A DNA stretch of 64,000 nucleotides from Ailurus styani (lineage: Eukaryota > Chordata > Mammalia > Carnivora > Ailuridae). Position numbers and translations under genes: made by a program. The stretch is taken from contig LNAC01000001.1 of NCBI GenBank assembly GCA_002007465.1, positions 5,018,415-5,082,414 of the forward strand. The letters run 5' to 3'. Every line of letters starts with the position of its first letter. Within the stretch, counting starts at the first letter, position 1. The notes beneath the pieces are model-generated. The model made no database searches, was not told the origin of the DNA, and was given only the letters and a program-made list of their open reading frames with translations. Of this stretch, positions 59,699 through 64,000 are shown one piece after another.

Positions 59699-62600
59699 CT
59701 GGGTGAAAAACGGGATGACATGTTCAGCGGCTTGTGTCGAATGGCGTCGTCCAACGCGAGCCTGGAGGGCACGGGACGACCAAGACCACAGGAGACAAAG
59801 GGGCACAGAGACCCAGAGGTCACGGTAACAAGGGAACACAAGAGATCATCGTCACCGAATGCGAGAGAGTCATCACGAGTCAACGCACGACAAAGGACAG
59901 GATAGGTGACAAGAGAGACAGGGAAGAGCATTGATCAGGAAAATGCTGAACCACACAAGAGAAGTAAAGCAAACAAGGTCGACCCTACCCCCAGGATATA
60001 AACATGTACCAAGCCTCCACTCCATTTCTACCAGATAATAAAAAAGGGCACTTATCTGAAAATAATGTGGTTGGACAGCATTTAATTGCAAGGAATGTTT
60101 ACATCCGTTTCTTCAATTTCAGTAATTCCTGACCGTGGCATAGGTCAAGGGGCAGGTGGTGCAAAGGGAAAAGCAAAATCAAGACCAAAAAGAGATCCCT
60201 ACAACTTAATTGCTTGGGGAACTTGGGTAGCGACCACTCTACTCCATCGAGTTACCCAATGTGGCCTCAGATAATTAAGGGTGAGAAAAATGGCAAAGTC
60301 TTTAGAGAACATAACTTCCTGTCTGAAAGGTGAAACTGTGACCCAATCATGAATGTAAACCATCAACATTTGGGGGGTCCCGTGGACCACGAGTTTTTCA
60401 TAGACGCTACACTAAAACCAAGAGTTAAGTACAAACAGGCAACATGTGCAAAGAGAAATACCACGTAGCACAGCAAAACACAATATGCAATGAGCAAGAA
60501 AATATACAACAAGTACCTAATGTTTAAAATCATTTCCACAACCGAGGACAAGTGTTATTGATCACGTGAGCCCACATTACTCAAGAGAGCTGAGGACGGC
60601 TTTAATTTACTTCACCAAGTTAAAAAAGACAGAAAGAAAAGGATGTACTCTGTGTTTCCTTCCCTAACGCTTATCCTGTGATATAATAAATCAGTTTTAA
60701 TGGAGCAAAAAATGGTTTCATTAGCATGGCATTTCCCAAAGAACTGGTTTCATTGCTTATTTTGCTATTAAAATCATGCTGCTCTTTTGTTTCAAACACT
60801 GGAAATATTAATCTGTATATTAGCCTTCTTTTAATGGAGCAAGGAGTCACAAATTATAGTAAGAGTTGAACCTGTGATAATATTTTTTAAAATGGGTGTT
60901 TTGCTCTAAGACAGAAAAAGATGGCGGTAATATGCTATCTCAGACAGCTCCTAACATGTCCCACTGGAATTTAGACTAGTGAATCTAAAACTAATAACCC
61001 CCCTAACTTTTCAAACAATAACCCACAGTTTGTTTGTTTGTTTCCTTGACTTTTCCCAGAAGATACTAGCAGGCAACAGGTAATTTCAACTCAGTGGTAC
61101 ATCAGGGCATCAAGAAACTCTGAGGTCTAATATATAAAACAGCATTCAACACAGCACTGGGCTCCATTATTTCTCATGGGCAAAAGAAGCAACTTAATAT
61201 TATCGTCTTATAAGGGTATATTTTATTTATTACCTCAATATCTGCCCATGTTCAAAGATGATGTTTCCCTTGTTTACTGAGAAAACTTCCAGATTCTGCA
61301 GAACTGTGCTCCCTTTGTAACTCTCTTCACTGGGTGTGATTACAAGACAGCACCAACTGACAAGGACATTCTGCAATGATGGGAATGTCCTAGATCCGTA
61401 ATGACAAATATGGTAGCCACCAGCTAGCTACCTGTGGTACTGAACACTTTAAATGGGACTACTGTTAACTGAGGAACTAAGTATTTAATTTTATTTAATC
61501 TTCACTCATTTAAATACCCACCTGTAGCTCGTGGTTACCATACTGGACAGAAGGTTACCCTATTGGACAGAAGAGCAACTCTAACAGAATAAAGCCACAG
61601 AAGACCTGTGCCTCCAGTTGTGTGTGGCGAGACACCCATTTCAAGCTGGTTAATGCAGGGTTCTCTGTTATTCTCATGTTGGGAAGATCACAAAAATTTC
61701 CACTGAGCCATGCTCTTGGATGCTCTCTGACTAGACCACCTGCCTGTGAAGAAAACCACTCCAATCCCATCCTGAACAAGTGGTTCTCCAGCTTGGGGCT
61801 GAGTGCAGGGATCCCTCATGCAAGAATGGGTGGTACAAAGGGAGACCAAGCTCACAGCTCATGCCCACCCCAGGGAGACTCCTTCAGCCACCTGTTGGGT
61901 ATCACCAGCTGCCAAGCGTCCTTAGCCAACACCTGAACACAAGGTATAATTCCTAAAATAAAATTTGTTCCAAGCCTGGAACCACTTAAGTAAAAACAGA
62001 AATGAGGAGAAGAGGCAGAAGGCGGAGCACTCTGACAGGTCATTCCAACACGCCTTATGGTCTCCTATTCTAAGATTTCCCACCCCCGGGAGGAAACTGT
62101 CTCTTCTGATTATCCTAAACCACTCCAGCCCCTCTTTCTTTCTCTTCACGGCCGTCTGAGATGGAGAAGTGCCCAGTGAAGAGGTCGCAGACTGTCACAC
62201 AGGTATTCTCTCGCCTTAATTTCCAAGGAAATAACTGATTCTTTCTACCTTTTCCGCAGGATCAACCTTCCCATCAGAGAATCGATTTAACAAATCTCTA
62301 CATGTTTTCCAAGCTTCCCGTACCTCTCCACACACTTAGCTACCTATGGATGGTGGGCACAGACCCCGTCCACTCAAAGCAACCAGAGACAGAAAATCAG
62401 CAGCATGACTGTTTGCTTCCAGCATTCTTTCTCGCCTTACAGAAGAATTCATCATTGTTTTGTTCGGTTTTCTCTTTTTAAAAGAGTCACCTCCCGTGAT
62501 GAATTTGAAAGTACTATATTTTGAATATGTGAATAGCTACTAGAATACATCCATGATGCAGAAAAACACGCATGTTCACAGAAGGGTATTTCTGCGTGTC

Positions 62601-62855
62601 CCTGGGATAAGGTGACTCCCCTGAAACACACGGAAAATCTTCTACATGCAAGACCATAAAGCAACTGTAACCCAAGATTCTTGGGGCTCCAAAAATGCCA
62701 TGCACGACAGCAGGGATCCCACAAAGTCTTCATTATTATAAAAGAATCAATCCCTACTTGTGCTGAATGTATAAACTTAATTTCCAAGAGAATTATTACA
62801 AACACACGTTTTCCACGTTCCATCTGGTCAAGTGCTCTGGCGGCTCCATACTTAC
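59699..62855 (-). other. DOCK1: Intron A-B
   Basis: Mostly unique sequence. It contains a MER3-like hAT fragment (61,366-61,573) and an AT-rich conserved-looking stretch (about 60,660-60,900) with a 14-bp direct repeat. There is no SINEC in this intron. No further exon is recognisable. Confidence 0.85.
61366..61573 (+). mobile_element. MER3-like hAT element
   Basis: Contains CATTCTGCAATGATGGGAAT, ATATGGTAGCCACCAGCTAG and TTTAATTTTATTTAATCTTC. It ends GTGGTTACCATACTGGACAG. The palindromic hAT structure is visible; the family name (MER3 or MER5B type) is from memory. Confidence 0.75.
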
Positions 62856-62928
62856 GGCTGAAAGGGGATGAAGTGCTGCTTGTCTTCATCATCTACTTTT
62901 CCATTTATGATATCGGTTACGTCCATCA
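62856..62928 (-). CDS. DOCK1: DOCK1 exon A (VMDVTDIINGKVDDEDKQHF)
   Basis: A 73-nt internal exon. The acceptor reads ...cttgcccccag/TGATGGAC and the donor CAGCC/gtaagtatgg. It enters with two bases of a Val codon and leaves with two bases of a Pro codon. The peptide starts VMDVTDIINGKVDDED and ends HFIPFQP. This corresponds to about residues 329-353 of human DOCK1, just N-terminal to DHR-1. It is the most 5' exon in the window; the preceding exon (ending ...RRPFGVA in human) is not present up to 64,000. The surrounding open frame is longer only because it reads through intron. Confidence 0.93.
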
Positions 62929-63174
62929 CTGGGGGCAAGAAAAGAACATTGTTTCGTGAAAATGCTATAATCAGAGAAAACAAACAAACAAGAGGAACAT
63001 CAGATTGTCTTCTGACAAACAACGGCATAAACCGTACGGCGGCAATGATTTTTTTAATACCTGAGTTTAAAGCATTTCCACGTTCAAAAGAAAAATGAAA
63101 TTATATGAAAACGTTGGCCCAAATCGGGGTGGGGTTCAAACGGCAGAGTTCCACTTAGTACACTCCTTTGCCTA

Positions 63175-63370
63175 AGGACGCCTGGGTGGCTCAGTCAGTT
63201 AAGCGTCTGCCTTCGGCTCAGGTCATGATCCCAGGGTCCTGGGATCGAGCCCCACGTCACGCTCCCTGCTCAGCTGGGAGCCTGCTTCTCCCTTTTCTTC
63301 TGCCTGCCTCTCCCCACCTTGTACGCACTCTCTCTCTCTCTCTCAAGTAAATAAAATCTTTTTTTTTTAT
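63175..63370 (+). mobile_element. SINEC with extended tail
   Basis: The head is GGACGCCTGGGTGGCTCAGT. The duplication TCCTTTGCCTA(A)GGA lies at about 63,164 and 63,417. Between the poly-T/A tail and the second duplication lies an ATTC tandem tract. Confidence 0.92.
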
Positions 63371-63391
63371 TTAAAATAATTGTAAAAATTC

Positions 63392-63418
63392 GTTCATTCA
63401 TTCATTCATTCATTCATT
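63392..63418. repeat. (ATTC)n tract
   Basis: About six to seven ATTC units directly before the second target duplication of the SINE at 63.2 kb. Confidence 0.85.
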
Positions 63419-63424
63419 CCTTTG

Positions 63425-63592
63425 CCTAGGACACAATGGACACTTTCGAGATGCACATCCTGTGATGATGAGATGTTCTGGAACCACGAGCACCTGAAAT
63501 GTGGTGGTGGGACCGAAATTTTCCTTCAATTTCACTCATTTACATAATAGCCACCTGTGGCCAGGGCCAACCACATTGGCTGGCCCAGCTCT
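63425..63592 (+). mobile_element. MER3-like hAT element, second copy
   Basis: More diverged than the copy at 61.4 kb. It retains CACCTGAAATGTGGTGGTGG, ATAGCCACCTGTGGCCAG and CACATTGGCTGGCCCAGCTC. Confidence 0.65.
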
Positions 63593-63719
63593 GGGGCATC
63601 CGTAAGTTCTCGCATTCCCCCAAGTGACACCACAATAGTAAGGTCGCTGCCATCCGCCCACCCACCCCATGCCCGCATCGGTGGACGCTCTCTCCAGGGG
63701 CACCAGATAGCAAATCCTC

Positions 63720-63830
63720 ACCATCACCTCCTGCATAGCTGAGGAAATTCAGGCTCAAGGACAAAATCAAATGACCTTGCCCAAAGTCAGATAGCCAGGA
63801 AATCAAGCTCGGACCAACACAGCCAGAGAC
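63720..63830 (-). mobile_element. MIR
   Basis: GCTGAGGAAATTCAGGCTCA then TGACCTTGCCCAAAGTCAGA and TAGCCAGG form a reverse MIR core. Confidence 0.7.
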
Positions 63831-64000
63831 CCCAAGAAGAACAGCCCCAGACAGCCGTTCCCTCTCCGCTCAATCACCACGCCTGACCACAAAGAGGTGA
63901 GCAACAGGCCCACTTCTCTCTTCATGGAGACTTCCTTGGTGACCAGTCATAGACTGAAAATGTGGACAATTTCCATTTCTACCACCTGCCCCCCCCCCCC

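Larger units (their letters stand above)
1..64000 (-). other. DOCK1: DOCK1 gene body, internal part (13 coding exons)
   Basis: The minus strand carries the middle of a DOCK-A family gene. DOCK1 works with ELMO at the plasma membrane as an atypical Rac1 GEF in phagocytosis, cell migration and myoblast fusion. The thirteen exons called below join in frame without a stop, with phases that agree at every junction, and the protein matches DOCK1 better than DOCK2 or DOCK5 as I remember them. The 5' end (SH3, ELMO-binding part) and the 3' end (rest of the scaffold, DHR-2, proline-rich tail) lie outside the window. I see no frameshift or stop in any exon, so this is a functional gene and not a pseudogene. 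The assignment to DOCK1 rests on remembered sequence, not on a search. Confidence 0.93.
62929..64000 (-). other. DOCK1: Intron upstream of exon A (partial)
   Basis: Holds a young antisense SINE (63,178-63,370), a MER3-like hAT fragment (about 63,425-63,592), a MIR remnant (about 63,720-63,830) and a terminal C run. No exon is recognisable. Confidence 0.85.

Noticed and set aside
61237..61298. A possible extra exon on the minus strand (NLEVFSVNKGNIIFEHGQ) between AG and GT
   Set aside because: At 62 nt it would break the frame between exons A and B, whose phases already join correctly. The upstream pyrimidine tract is poor and the peptide is not part of DOCK1 as I know it.

Overview
This is a vertebrate (mammalian) nuclear window. 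It holds the middle of one large multi-exon gene on the minus strand, and most of the rest is repeat-rich intron. I recognise the gene as DOCK1 (DOCK180), a Rac guanine-nucleotide exchange factor. Thirteen consecutive coding exons run from about 62.9 kb down to about 17.5 kb. All thirteen have AG/GT borders and compatible phases, and together they form one uninterrupted reading frame of 1,397 nt (about 465 codons). By alignment to the human protein from memory they cover roughly residues 329-793: the stretch before DHR-1, the whole DHR-1 (C2-like, phosphoinositide-binding) domain, and the start of the helical/ARM-like scaffold. The N-terminal SH3 exons lie beyond 64,000. The catalytic DHR-2 and proline-rich tail exons lie below position 1.

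The organism is a carnivoran. The window is full of tRNA-Lys-derived CAN-SINEs (SINEC): 24 copies are listed, many with visible target-site duplications. The common young subtype (GTGGGTTAAAGCCTCTGCC ... CTACTTGTGATCTC) suggests an arctoid caniform, probably a mustelid; the family-level call is an inference. Older repeats include L1M/HAL1-type fragments, MaLR-like LTR pieces, MER20 and MER3-like hAT fragments, a Tigger1-type element with TA duplication, and several MIRs.

Layout from high to low coordinate (the direction of transcription): 64.0-62.9 kb upstream intron; exons A-C at 62.9, 59.7 and 53.5 kb; DHR-1 exons D-H at 48.9, 47.5, 46.4, 41.4 and 40.9 kb; helical-scaffold exons I-M at 36.4, 31.85, 31.45, 26.8 and 17.6 kb; then 17.5 kb of intron with no recognisable exon. 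Notable non-coding features are a CpG-rich block (about 43.7-45.3 kb), a 450-bp CAY trinucleotide array about 80 nt inside an intron, three tandem SINEs at one target site just upstream of a splice acceptor, and several AT-rich, homeobox-motif-like clusters.

I see no second protein-coding gene, no tRNA/rRNA gene, no CRISPR and no prokaryotic-type system. The other open frames are short intronic or repeat-derived frames without recognisable homology. Three N stretches mark assembly uncertainty.
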